A stretch of 43,085 nucleotides of DNA from Bacteroidales bacterium (GTDB lineage Bacteria > Bacteroidota > Bacteroidia > Bacteroidales > UBA932). This document shows, piece by piece, positions 25,442 to 32,954 of this stretch (within the stretch, counting starts at the first letter, position 1; every line of letters begins with the position of its first letter). The stretch covers positions 1 through 43,085 of the forward strand of contig JAFSBV010000006.1 of the NCBI GenBank assembly GCA_017437125.1, written 5' to 3'. The notes beneath the pieces are model-generated. The model saw only the letters and a program-made list of their open reading frames with translations. It was not told the DNA's origin and ran no database searches. A program made the position numbers and the translations under genes.

Positions 25442-26850
25442 AAAAGATGATCACTTTCGCAGCGACTGCTGCCCTGACATTGACTATGTCAGCCCAGGAA
25501 TATGAATGCAAGAGGCCGGCTGAGGATCAGAGACTCTTTGTCTCTGAAGCCGTCGAAGCCAAGATCCTGGAAGTACAGTCCATGCTGACCAATCCGCGTC
25601 TCGCATGGATGTTCGGAAACTGTTTCCCTAACACATTGGATACGACCGTTCATTTTACAGATGAAGATGAGACGGGCGAACCGGATACCTTCGTCTATAC
25701 CGGTGACATCCATGCCATGTGGCTCCGTGACTCAGGAGCTCAGGTATGGCCATATATACAACTGGCTAACGAGGACGACCATCTTAAGAGAATGATCGCC
25801 GGAACCATCAACCGTCAGTTCGAACTGATCAACATCGATCCTTATGCCAACGCCTTCAATGACGGGCCAACAGGAAGTGAATGGGCAAACGACGGTACGA
25901 AGATGATCCCCGAGCTTCATGAACGCAAATGGGAGATAGATTCTCATTGCTATCCTATCCGTCTTGCCTATGAGTATTGGAAGGTGACAGGCGATGATTC
26001 AGTGTTTGACGAAGATTGGGAAAAGGCTGTCAGGAATACCCTCAAGACTTTCCGCGAACAGCAGAGAAAGGATGGTCTCGGCCCTTATCGTTTTACGAGA
26101 AGGACTGACCGTCAGCTTGATACGAAGGCCAATGGTGGCTGGGGACATCCTGTCAATCCGGTAGGACTTATAGCGTCTTCATTCCGTCCATCCGACGATG
26201 CTACGACATTTGAATTCCTTGTTCCTTCAAATTTCTTCGCAGTCACTTCTCTTCGCAAGGCTGCAGAGATCCTCGAAGCTGTCAATGGCGATCCTGCCAC
26301 TGCCGGAGAATGCCGTGAACTCGCGGAAGAAGTCGAAAAGGCCTTGAAGGAACATGCCATAGTAAAGCATCCGAAGTACGGAAAGATATATGCTTTCGAA
26401 GTCGATGGCTTCGGAAACAGCTATCTTATGGATGATGCGAACGTTCCAAGCCTTCTCGCTATGGCATATCTCGGAGACGTGCCTGTAAATGACAGAATAT
26501 ACCGCAATACACGCCGTTTCGTATGGAGCGAGGATAACCCTTATTTCTTTAAGGGAAGCGCTGCGGAAGGCATCGGAGGCCCTCATATCGGATATGACTA
26601 CATCTGGCCGATGAGCATTATGATGAAAGCTTTCACATCGACTTCTGACGATGAGATCAAGTCCTGCATAGAAACACTCATGAGGACCGATGCCGGTACA
26701 GGATTCATGCACGAGTCATTCCATAAGGATGATCCGTCAAAGTTCACACGTGCATGGTTCGCATGGCAGAACACCCTCTTCGGCGAGCTCATCCTCAAGC
26801 TCATCGCTGACGGCAAGATAGATCTTCTCAATTCTATCGATATCCGCTGA
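25438..26850 (+). CDS. glycoside hydrolase family 125 exo-alpha-1,6-mannosidase
   Basis: 470 residues. The signal peptide ends at TMSAQ (~20). The family pattern (formerly DUF1237) is clear: NCFPNTLDTTV, GDIHAMWLRDSGAQVWPY, NAFNDGPTGSEWANDGTKM, WEIDSHCYPIRLAY, WGHPVNPVGLIASSFRPSDD, and DDANVPSLLAMAYLG. GH125 enzymes are inverting exo-alpha-1,6-mannosidases that trim mannan backbones or N-glycan cores. The start overlaps the GH92 stop (ATGA). It ends the operon: GH92 would remove side mannoses and GH125 the alpha-1,6 ones (inference from family roles). Confidence 0.94.
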   Translation: MKKMITFAATAALTLTMSAQEYECKRPAEDQRLFVSEAVEAKILEVQSMLTNPRLAWMFGNCFPNTLDTTVHFTDEDETGEPDTFVYTGDIHAMWLRDSGAQVWPYIQLANEDDHLKRMIAGTINRQFELINIDPYANAFNDGPTGSEWANDGTKMIPELHERKWEIDSHCYPIRLAYEYWKVTGDDSVFDEDWEKAVRNTLKTFREQQRKDGLGPYRFTRRTDRQLDTKANGGWGHPVNPVGLIASSFRPSDDATTFEFLVPSNFFAVTSLRKAAEILEAVNGDPATAGECRELAEEVEKALKEHAIVKHPKYGKIYAFEVDGFGNSYLMDDANVPSLLAMAYLGDVPVNDRIYRNTRRFVWSEDNPYFFKGSAAEGIGGPHIGYDYIWPMSIMMKAFTSTSDDEIKSCIETLMRTDAGTGFMHESFHKDDPSKFTRAWFAWQNTLFGELILKLIADGKIDLLNSIDIR

Positions 26851-26854
26851 TCTG

Positions 26855-26893
26855 TATTCCGGGAGCCACCATCCGGTCTCAGTTCCCGGAATA
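26855..26893. terminator. inverted repeat between GH125 and the convergent regulator gene
   Basis: TATTCCGGGA at 26855-26864 and TCCCGGAATA at 26884-26893 are perfect 10-bp arms with a 19-nt loop. It lies 4 bp after the GH125 stop and overlaps the last codons of the convergent gene. No T-run follows on either side; it may end or protect transcripts from both directions. Confidence 0.5.
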
Positions 26894-27568
26894 TTCCAGC
26901 TCTTCAAGCAGATTCCTTACATATATGCTGAGATTGGTGTCATGACCGTTCAGTCCCAGTTTTTTGCGTATATCGCAACCGATATGGTAATGTCTTTTCA
27001 CATTTGTGAAGGATGTTACCATTTTTCCGTTCAGACCTATTGCATAAAGACAGCAGAATTCAACTTCCATTTCATCCAAACCCTTGTCGGTCAGATGTTT
27101 TATGAATCTTGGATATGATGTGTTGAATATTATGCGTGTATGTCTTATGAATTCCTTTCTGTCATTCATTATCGCATTCAATGTCTGTGAAGCCTTCTTT
27201 TCAAAGAATGAGTCATGAAGTGCTTCACTCAGAACGAACTGGTCGATTATCCTCAGACGCTCGTTGATTATCCTTATACCTTCCTTGTTTCTGATATTTG
27301 TTCTTCCCAGTTCTTCCCGTTCCATCATCAGTTCATCGAACTGTTTCCTGAGAACTCTGTTCTCTGACTCCTTGTCGGCAAGCTGTCTCCTTATATTGAC
27401 GATGCAGATCAATGATGTCATGAGCATCATCACTCCTATGCATATGGCAGATATGATGATATATGTCCGCGCTTGAGCCGTAATCTCGTTGATTGTTCTC
27501 TGATCCATGCATGACGAGCTTGACAACATGTTGAATATGAGGATTTGAATCAAAGTAAGTCTTTTCAT
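26879..27568 (-). CDS. membrane-anchored coiled-coil protein with LuxR-like HTH domain
   Basis: 229 residues. A hydrophobic N-terminus (MKRLTLIQILIFNML) may be a signal sequence. A transmembrane helix lies at ~36-58 and a charged coiled coil at ~60-105. The C-terminal ~80 residues (YPRFIKHL, LDEMEVEFCCLYAIGLNGKMVTSF, HIGCDIRKKLGL) resemble the end of large Bacteroidales TPR/HTH membrane regulators, whose last helices act as a LuxR-type DNA-binding unit. The usual periplasmic TPR sensor is absent, so this is a minimal version or a remnant. Its apparent leader of about 240 nt contains the hairpin at 27596-27664. Regulation of the adjacent mannosidase operon is possible but not shown. Confidence 0.75.
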   Translation of the reverse strand: MKRLTLIQILIFNMLSSSSCMDQRTINEITAQARTYIIISAICIGVMMLMTSLICIVNIRRQLADKESENRVLRKQFDELMMEREELGRTNIRNKEGIRIINERLRIIDQFVLSEALHDSFFEKKASQTLNAIMNDRKEFIRHTRIIFNTSYPRFIKHLTDKGLDEMEVEFCCLYAIGLNGKMVTSFTNVKRHYHIGCDIRKKLGLNGHDTNLSIYVRNLLEELEYSGN

Positions 27569-27595
27569 AGGAATGTGGTCTTGTCATTTATGAAC

Positions 27596-27664
27596 GGCAC
27601 AGGATCATTCTTAACCTGCTCGTCATGTGGTCGAAAAATGGTGGTGTCAGAATTCTCCTGTGCC
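27596..27664 (-). promoter_or_regulatory. leader hairpin with a 37-nt loop, likely RNA control element
   Basis: On the minus strand GGCACAGGA (27664-27656) pairs with TCCTGTGCC (27604-27596). A GA/GA internal loop, which forms sheared pairs only on this strand, is followed by ATTCT/AGAAT. The loop (27648-27612) holds ACCACC, TTCGAC and GAGCA, the same motifs in the same order as the 5' arm of the RNA at 28032-28064. It sits 28 nt before the start codon of the regulator gene, where folding or pairing could affect translation. Confidence 0.55.
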
Positions 27665-27963
27665 TTGTTTATGCGTTTACAATTATGATACCTTTCAAAC
27701 TGTTGGTATCCGGTCGCATTCGCCCGGTTTCATTCTGAGATTTCGGATTCTGATACTGTTGTTTCATGGTGATATAGGTTTTAATGTTAAATAATCTGAA
27801 AAATGAAAATGCCGTCCAAATTTAACATGAAGTTAATGTGCAATCAATTGAAAAAGTTTGACATAAGATTATTTTTTGGAGCTGATGTACCTGATTACCA
27901 GTATGTTGCTCATATGCTTTCAAGGGATGTCGAGATAAAGTTTGCCAATCTCTTCTTTATGAC
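27665..27963. other. rest of the divergent intergenic region
   Basis: Holds the minus-strand promoter at 27817-27847 and no convincing gene. A 46-codon ATG frame at 27827-27967 (+) starts MKLMCNQLKKFDIR; its stop runs into the next promoter and no leader signal supports it. A partial echo of the RNA motifs (TTGCTCATA at 27906-27914, GTCGA at 27929-27933) lies here. Confidence 0.35.
27817..27847 (-). promoter_or_regulatory. promoter of the LuxR-like regulator gene
   Basis: On the minus strand TTG (27847-27845), a 20-nt spacer, then TAAATTTG (27824-27817), close to ideal Bacteroidota consensus. Transcription would start near 27812 and give a leader of about 240 nt before the start codon at 27568. 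Confidence 0.6.
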
Positions 27964-27993
27964 TTGAAATGTGGGATTATATGGTTATATTTG
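27964..27993 (+). promoter_or_regulatory. ideal promoter of the structured RNA
   Basis: TTG at 27964-27966, exactly 19 nt, then TATATTTG at 27986-27993: full agreement with TTG-N19-TAnnTTTG. The same arrangement precedes the tRNA-Phe gene in this window. The start would be near 28000. Confidence 0.7.
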
Positions 27994-27999
27994 CATAAA

Positions 28000-28163
28000 T
28001 GAATTTGAAAGCATAATACATTCCTGTCATTACCACCGGAATTCGACATTTATATTTATGAGCAGGATGTACGGGAAAGCGCGTGTCAGGCACGGGCTTG
28101 TTTCCGTTTGCTCATAAGTGGTCGAATACTTTGGTGGTGCGGTTCTTGCCCGTGTCTTTTTTT
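28000..28163 (+). ncRNA. structured small RNA, about 165 nt, family not recognised (rod-like, possibly 6S-like)
   Basis: Starts after an ideal promoter and ends in a run of seven T. The core folds into one long rod: ACCACC 28032-28037 with 28133-28138; ATTCGAC 28041-28047 with 28121-28127; TTATGAGCA 28056-28064 with 28109-28117; ACGG-AAA 28071-28078 with 28101-28107; apex 28079-28085 with 28091-28097. An 8x3-nt asymmetric loop sits mid-rod. A rod with a central bubble recalls 6S RNA (ssrS), but the expected closing stem of 5' and 3' ends is not visible, so I do not assign it. A separate -7 element before dut argues that it is independent, not just a dut leader. Confidence 0.6.
28089..28163 (+). 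terminator. terminator-like end of the small RNA, competing with its apical stem
   Basis: GGCACGGGC at 28089-28097 can pair with GCCCGTGTC at 28148-28156 (one G-U), followed by seven T at 28157-28163. The loop of 50 nt is unusually long, and the left arm overlaps the segment that closes the apical hairpin, so the two folds exclude each other. Confidence 0.5.
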
Positions 28164-28196
28164 GTCGTTTCTATAGGACTTGATCTTTGATTGATG

Positions 28197-28204
28197 TAAA
28201 TTTG
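28197..28204 (+). promoter_or_regulatory. TAAATTTG -7 element of dut-murF
   Basis: Perfect TAnnTTTG, 18 nt before the dut start codon. The nearest TTG is 14 nt upstream rather than 19, so the -33 part is weak. Confidence 0.45.
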
Positions 28205-28222
28205 CAGTAAATCAGAATCACA

Positions 28223-28654
28223 ATGAAAGTAAGAATTGTCAACCGATCATCATATCCGACTCCGGCATATGCGACAGAAAAATCAGCCGGTATGGATCTC
28301 AAAGCAGATATTCAGGAACCTTTGACGCTGGCTCCTCTTGAAAGGGCAATGATTCCTACAGGGCTTTATATCGCTCTTCCGGATGGGACGGAAGCGCAGG
28401 TACGTCCACGTAGCGGACTTGCAGCAAAGCACGGTATTTCAGTACTGAATGCTCCCGGTACGATCGATGCCGACTACAGGGGAGAAGTGAAGGTTATTCT
28501 TGTCAATCTCTCAAATGAACCGTTTGTGGTCAATCCGGGAGAAAGAATCGCCCAGATGGTTGTGGCAAGATATGAGAAGGTGGAGTGGGATGAGGTAGAG
28601 GTGCTCGATGAAACCGAGAGGGGTGAAGGTGGTTTCGGATCAACAGGCAGGTGA
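28223..28654 (+). CDS. dut: deoxyuridine 5'-triphosphate nucleotidohydrolase (dUTPase)
   Basis: 143 residues, normal for the trimeric enzyme. All five motifs are visible: AGMDLKAD (I), [11 protein letters not shown] (II), [13 protein letters not shown] (III, with the catalytic Asp and substrate Tyr), GERIAQMV (IV) and the C-terminal [10 protein letters not shown] (V) that closes over the phosphates. It hydrolyses dUTP to dUMP and pyrophosphate, keeping uracil out of DNA and feeding dTMP synthesis. murF follows with one base between stop and start. Confidence 0.97.
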   Translation: MKVRIVNRSSYPTPAYATEKSAGMDLKADIQEPLTLAPLERAMIPTGLYIALPDGTEAQVRPRSGLAAKHGISVLNAPGTIDADYRGEVKVILVNLSNEPFVVNPGERIAQMVVARYEKVEWDEVEVLDETERGEGGFGSTGR

Positions 28655-28655
28655 G

Positions 28656-29993
28656 ATGGAGATTATAAGCATTTATAATAAGTTCAAGGAGTGCGGATCG
28701 GTAACTACTGACAGCCGTACGTTGAAGGGCGGGGAAATGTTCTTCGCCTTGAAAGGAGAAAATTTTGATGGTAACGAATATGCGATGAAGGCACTTGAGG
28801 CCGGAGCTGCCTATGCTGTCGTAAATCGAGATTCTTCAGTTGCGGCAACCGATGATCCTCGTCTGATCAAGGTGGATGATACACTCAAGACCCTTCAGGA
28901 ACTGGCAAGATGGCATCGCTCAATGACTATAGTCAATGGCAAGCCTCTGACTGTCATTGCTTTGACTGGAACCAACGGCAAGACCACTACTAAGGAACTG
29001 ATCAGGGCAGTGCTTTCCGCAAGATATAAGGTGACTGCTACAGAAGGAAACCTCAATAACAGTATCGGTGTCCCTCTGACTCTTCTCAAGATCAATAAAG
29101 ATACTCAACTTGCAGTTGTCGAGATGGGAGCAAGCCATCCGGGAGATATCAAGGAACTCGTTGATATAGCTCTTCCTGACTATGGCCTGATCACCAATGT
29201 CGGAAAGGCACATCTTCTCGGTTTCGGCAGTTTTGAAGGAGTAATGAACACCAAGGGAGAACTCTATGATTATCTCCGCAGGACTTCAGACAAGGTGTTC
29301 ATAAATGTGGACAATCCTCATTTGTGCCGTATGGCATCCGAACGTAATCTACAGAGCGATCCGGAAAGACCATATTCGCTTCTGATACCGTATGGAGTTG
29401 AATATCAGGGTGCAACGGTACTGGAATCGAGCGCGGAGCATCCGTTCCTCAGAATCAGGATTGGTGACAGCATGATCAGCACGAATCTCGTGGGAGCATA
29501 TAATGCAGATAATGTAATGGCAGCCTTGGCTGTAGGACAGTATTTCGGTGTGCCTTTTGAAGATGCTGTGAATGCCGTATCTTCATATGTTCCTTCGAAC
29601 AACCGTTCTCAGATGACCAGGACTGAACATAATACTCTTATTGTTGACGCTTATAATGCGAACCCTACCAGTATGGCGGCAGCTTTGGAAAACTTCTCGA
29701 ATGTGTCTGCTGACAACAGGATTGCGATGCTCGGTGACATGCTCGAATTAGGTGAGGATTCCGCGGCTGAACATAAGGCAGTCATTGAGTCTGCTTTGTC
29801 ACGTGGCTTCAGCAAGGTGTTCTTTGTCGGAAATGAGTTTTCTGCAGTTTCGCTTGTATCTGATGAGGCAGTGTTCTTCCAGACTTCAGATGAACTTGCT
29901 GAATACCTCAAGTCAAATCCTGTGCAAGGCGCGACCGTTCTGATCAAAGGCTCGCGTGGCACCCGTATGGAAAAGGTGATTCCGGTACTTTGA
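28656..29993 (+). CDS. murF: UDP-N-acetylmuramoyl-tripeptide--D-alanyl-D-alanine ligase
   Basis: 445 residues from the ATG at 28656, one base after the dut stop; an earlier in-frame start inside dut would add a dut-overlapping tail. Domain 1 has TTDSRTLKGGEMFFALKGENFDG, which binds the UMP part as in MurE/MurF. The central ATPase domain has the loop TGTNGKTTTKE, VEMGASHPGDI and ITNVGKAHLLGFGS. The C-terminal domain has DAYNANPTSM and LGDMLELGE, characteristic of MurF rather than MurE. It adds D-Ala-D-Ala to the UDP-MurNAc-tripeptide in the cytoplasm. Confidence 0.96.
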   Translation: MEIISIYNKFKECGSVTTDSRTLKGGEMFFALKGENFDGNEYAMKALEAGAAYAVVNRDSSVAATDDPRLIKVDDTLKTLQELARWHRSMTIVNGKPLTVIALTGTNGKTTTKELIRAVLSARYKVTATEGNLNNSIGVPLTLLKINKDTQLAVVEMGASHPGDIKELVDIALPDYGLITNVGKAHLLGFGSFEGVMNTKGELYDYLRRTSDKVFINVDNPHLCRMASERNLQSDPERPYSLLIPYGVEYQGATVLESSAEHPFLRIRIGDSMISTNLVGAYNADNVMAALAVGQYFGVPFEDAVNAVSSYVPSNNRSQMTRTEHNTLIVDAYNANPTSMAAALENFSNVSADNRIAMLGDMLELGEDSAAEHKAVIESALSRGFSKVFFVGNEFSAVSLVSDEAVFFQTSDELAEYLKSNPVQGATVLIKGSRGTRMEKVIPVL

Positions 29994-30006
29994 TTTGTTG
30001 TGCTCC

Positions 30007-30026
30007 ACGATTCATCGAATCGTTTT
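30007..30026. terminator. short hairpin between murF and the convergent PAP2 gene
   Basis: ACGATTC at 30007-30013 and GAATCGT at 30017-30023 form a 7-bp stem with a 3-nt loop, then TTT. It lies 13 bp after the murF stop and overlaps the end of the PAP2 gene. Weak but well placed. Confidence 0.4.
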
Positions 30027-30623
30027 CCGTGCAATGAAGCTGGCAAGGTATGCAAAAGCGATACCGGCGAGAGAACCTGCAATGATGCCGACTATGACAT
30101 CTCCCAGATAATGTTTTCCGACGAATATGCGGCTGACAGCTACCATCGCCGCCCAGAAGAACATCCATATTCCATAGGCTTTGAGCCATTTGGGAGTGCA
30201 GACTGAACCGCCATCTCTAAGACATAGCTTCATGCCCAGAAATGTGCTGAATGCCAGGCCGAAAGAGTTTGCGGAATGAGCGGAGAAGAAACTGAATCCT
30301 CCGCCTTTTTCCAGAATATTCAGACCATTGCTGACCATGAATTCGTCATGCAATGGTCTGATTCTTTCTACTGCATGCTTTACAATATTTGAGAACTGGT
30401 CACAGAATCCGAAGGTCAGCAAAGCTCCGGCAAGAACCAGCAGTCCTCTTTTCCATCCTAACTTCCATACAAGCAGGGCGATGATAGCTGCATACATCGG
30501 AGCCCATACAAGCTTGTCCGAGAAGAACTGCCATATGGGATCTGTGATATGGGAGTCCCAGCTGTTGATTTCAAGTGTGACAAGCTGGTCAGCCTTATGG
30601 ATTTCCTGCCAGAATCCCTCCAT
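30012..30623 (-). CDS. PAP2-family membrane phosphatase
   Basis: 203 residues with five to six transmembrane helices. The three phosphatase motifs are present: KHAVERIRP (K-x6-RP), FSAHSAN (the usual PSGH with Phe for Pro and Ala for Gly) and SRIFVGKHYLGD (SR-x5-H-x3-D), whose His is the nucleophile. Such enzymes dephosphorylate lipid phosphates, for example undecaprenyl pyrophosphate, phosphatidylglycerophosphate or lipid A. Which one cannot be told. It starts one base after the obgE stop and is the last gene of the hpt-adk-obgE operon. Confidence 0.9.
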   Translation of the reverse strand: MEGFWQEIHKADQLVTLEINSWDSHITDPIWQFFSDKLVWAPMYAAIIALLVWKLGWKRGLLVLAGALLTFGFCDQFSNIVKHAVERIRPLHDEFMVSNGLNILEKGGGFSFFSAHSANSFGLAFSTFLGMKLCLRDGGSVCTPKWLKAYGIWMFFWAAMVAVSRIFVGKHYLGDVIVGIIAGSLAGIAFAYLASFIARKTIR

Positions 30624-30624
30624 A

Positions 30625-31680
30625 TCAGATCAAGGTTTCATTGTCGTCACCGGGAAACAGGACGACAGGAGCATCTTCCACAGGAATCTCTTTCTGCAGA
30701 GCTTCCCACAACAAGTCCTTCAGTTCCTTTATTCCTTCCTGAGTGAATGACGAGATGAATACATGAGGGATATCAGCCGGCAGCTGCTCTTCAATCTCGC
30801 TCTTGAGCTGGTCATCCAGCATGTCGGACTTTGTGATTGCGAGAACTCTGTCCTTTACAAGAAGTTCCGGATTGTATTCGCGGAGCTCGTTAAGGAGCAC
30901 TTCATATCCTTCCCTGATATCGTCCTGATCGGCTGCAACCATGAAGAGAAGGATCGAGTTACGCTCGATATGTCTCAGGAAACGCATTCCGATGCCCTTT
31001 CCCTCGTGTGCACCTTCGATGATTCCTGGTATGTCGGCCATGACGAATGATTTGTCATCGTAATAGCTCACAATGCCGAGATTCGGTTCGAGAGTAGTGA
31101 AAGGATAGTCTGCGATCTTTGGACGTGCAGCGGAAACAGTCGAAAGCAAAGTTGACTTTCCTGCATTCGGGAAGCCTACGAGACCGACATCTGCAAGAAG
31201 CTTGAGTTCGAGAATGAACCAGCCTTCTTCGTATGGCTCCCCTGGCTGTGAATAGCGTGGAGTCTGATTGGTAGCTGTCTTGAAATTGTTGTTTCCGAGA
31301 CCTCCACGGCCACCTTTCACGAGAATCCTCTCCTCATGAGGCTCGACAAGCTCGAACAGGATTTCTCCGGTCTCGGCATCCTTGGCAACGGTTCCGAGAG
31401 GAACATCAAGATAGATGTCCTCTCCGTTCTTGCCCTTCATAAGCTGTCCGCTTCCCGCTCCACCATGCTCAGCCATGATATGCTTGCGGTACTTGAGGTG
31501 AATCAGCGTCCAGAACTGCGGATTCGCTCTCAGGATGATGTGGCCTCCACGTCCTCCGTCTCCTCCGTCAGGTCCACCCTTCGGAATATATTTCTCCCTC
31601 CTCATGTGCGTAGAGCCCGCACCTCCATTGCCCGAACGGCAATAGATCTTTACATAGTCTATGAAATTCGAATCCGCCAT
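30625..31680 (-). CDS. obgE: ribosome-associated GTPase Obg
   Basis: 351 residues. The Gly-rich Obg fold occupies ~1-160 ([28 protein letters not shown]). The G domain follows with G1 [10 protein letters not shown]3 [14 protein letters not shown] and G4 TKSD in place of NKxD. A short acidic tail replaces the longer C-terminal domain of some Obg proteins. It acts in 50S ribosome maturation and stress responses. It lies 8 bp after adk; this adk-obgE order recurs in Bacteroidota. Confidence 0.96.
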   Translation of the reverse strand: MADSNFIDYVKIYCRSGNGGAGSTHMRREKYIPKGGPDGGDGGRGGHIILRANPQFWTLIHLKYRKHIMAEHGGAGSGQLMKGKNGEDIYLDVPLGTVAKDAETGEILFELVEPHEERILVKGGRGGLGNNNFKTATNQTPRYSQPGEPYEEGWFILELKLLADVGLVGFPNAGKSTLLSTVSAARPKIADYPFTTLEPNLGIVSYYDDKSFVMADIPGIIEGAHEGKGIGMRFLRHIERNSILLFMVAADQDDIREGYEVLLNELREYNPELLVKDRVLAITKSDMLDDQLKSEIEEQLPADIPHVFISSFTQEGIKELKDLLWEALQKEIPVEDAPVVLFPGDDNETLI

Positions 31681-31688
31681 ATGTTTTC

Positions 31689-32261
31689 TTAGAATTTGTC
31701 CATAACCGAGAAGATGCGTTCCTGCACTTCCTCGATGGTTCCGATACCGTCGATTTCGTTGTATTTGCCAGCTTTTTCGTAATAAGCGATCAGCGGTTCG
31801 GTCTGATTGTGGTAAGTCGTGATACGGTTGTTGATGATGTCCTCGCTTGCATCGTCGGCACGGCCTTCCTTCAGGGCTCGTCCTTTGATACGTTCCATGA
31901 TCATCTCATCCGGAATCATGATGGAAACAGTGGCCGTAACGGCTTCATTTCTCTTTGCAAGGATTGCTTCAAGTGCATCTGCCTGAGGCAGTGTTCTTGG
32001 GAATCCGTCAAGAAGGAAGCCCTTTACACCTGTTACAGTGCTGAATTCGTTATCGATCATTCTTTCCACCACTTCATCAGGAACGAGGCATCCCTGTTCG
32101 ATAAGGGCCTTTGCCTGAAGACCAAGTTCCGAGCCGGCTGCGATCTCCTTGCGGAGAAGAGCTCCTGTAGAAATGTGATGAAGATTGTATTTTTCAACCA
32201 TTGCTGTGGCCTGTGTGCCTTTTCCTGCACCTGGAGGACCGAATAGGATGTAATATTTCAT
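31689..32261 (-). CDS. adk: adenylate kinase, short form
   Basis: 190 residues. The P-loop is [12 protein letters not shown] (residues ~7-15), then [10 protein letters not shown], the [14 protein letters not shown] segment and GRADD. The LID domain is reduced, with no zinc-binding Cys, as in other short bacterial Adk proteins. It interconverts ATP, AMP and ADP in the cytoplasm. It lies 15 bp after hpt and 8 bp before obgE in one transcript. Confidence 0.97.
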   Translation of the reverse strand: MKYYILFGPPGAGKGTQATAMVEKYNLHHISTGALLRKEIAAGSELGLQAKALIEQGCLVPDEVVERMIDNEFSTVTGVKGFLLDGFPRTLPQADALEAILAKRNEAVTATVSIMIPDEMIMERIKGRALKEGRADDASEDIINNRITTYHNQTEPLIAYYEKAGKYNEIDGIGTIEEVQERIFSVMDKF

Positions 32262-32276
32262 GATGATTATATCTTT

Positions 32277-32819
32277 TTATGCATCAAGTACATATATGTC
32301 TTTAAGGTTACGACCGAGTTCGTCATAGTCAAGTCCGAAGCCGATGATGAAATCGTTAGGTATCTCCATTGCTACATACTCAAGAGGAACATCCTGGTTG
32401 TATGCGTCAGGCTTGAGCAGAAGAGTGCACACGCGTGACTCTGATGCTCCATGATCGGCAAGAATCTTCTTGAGCTCGACGATGGTGTTGCCTGAGTCAA
32501 CGATGTCTTCGACGATGATTACTCTTCTGTTGCTGATGTCAGCTGTAAGACCGAGAGCCTGCCTGACCTTTCCGGTTGTGCTTGTACCTTCGTATGAAGT
32601 AAGCTTTATTGAAACTGTCTGGCAGTTGAACGACAGTCTCTTCATGAGTTCACCCATGAACATGATGGATCCGTTGAGGACGCATAAAAGAATCGGAATG
32701 TCATTGCAATCCGCAAAATCATGATTGATCTTAGCGGCTACATCATCGATAGCGCTGCTTATCCTGTCATAAGGGATAAACTTCTTGAAAGTCTTGTCGT
32801 ATAGGGTGACCTTTTCCAT
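32277..32819 (-). CDS. hpt: hypoxanthine phosphoribosyltransferase
   Basis: 180 residues. The PRPP-binding motif is VIIVEDIVDSGNT; LNGSIMFMGEL gives the PPi loop, and YEGTSTTGKV the flexible catalytic loop. The C-terminal DFIIGFGLDYDELGRNL is typical of Hpt. It salvages hypoxanthine (and usually guanine) to IMP/GMP. First gene of hpt-adk-obgE-PAP2, pairing purine salvage with adenylate balance. Confidence 0.95.
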   Translation of the reverse strand: MEKVTLYDKTFKKFIPYDRISSAIDDVAAKINHDFADCNDIPILLCVLNGSIMFMGELMKRLSFNCQTVSIKLTSYEGTSTTGKVRQALGLTADISNRRVIIVEDIVDSGNTIVELKKILADHGASESRVCTLLLKPDAYNQDVPLEYVAMEIPNDFIIGFGLDYDELGRNLKDIYVLDA

Positions 32820-32840
32820 TGGCTTGGTTTATCTGTTCTA

Positions 32841-32848
32841 CAAAATTA
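32841..32848 (-). promoter_or_regulatory. TAATTTTG -7 element of the hpt operon
   Basis: Perfect TAnnTTTG on the minus strand about 22 nt before the hpt start; no TTG at standard spacing. Confidence 0.45.
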
Positions 32849-32954
32849 ACATAAAACGTTTAAAAAAAAGAAAAATGTGGCGTTGTTTTTATGAAATACA
32901 ACTGATTTATCTGCATTCCTGTATATTATTGCTGTCAAAACGAAAGTAGAAGGC

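Noticed and set aside
27827-27967. 46-codon ATG frame (+) in the regulator/ncRNA intergenic region
   Set aside because: It begins just after the minus-strand -7 element, overlaps that promoter's spacer, and its stop runs into the small RNA promoter; no supporting signal or family seen.
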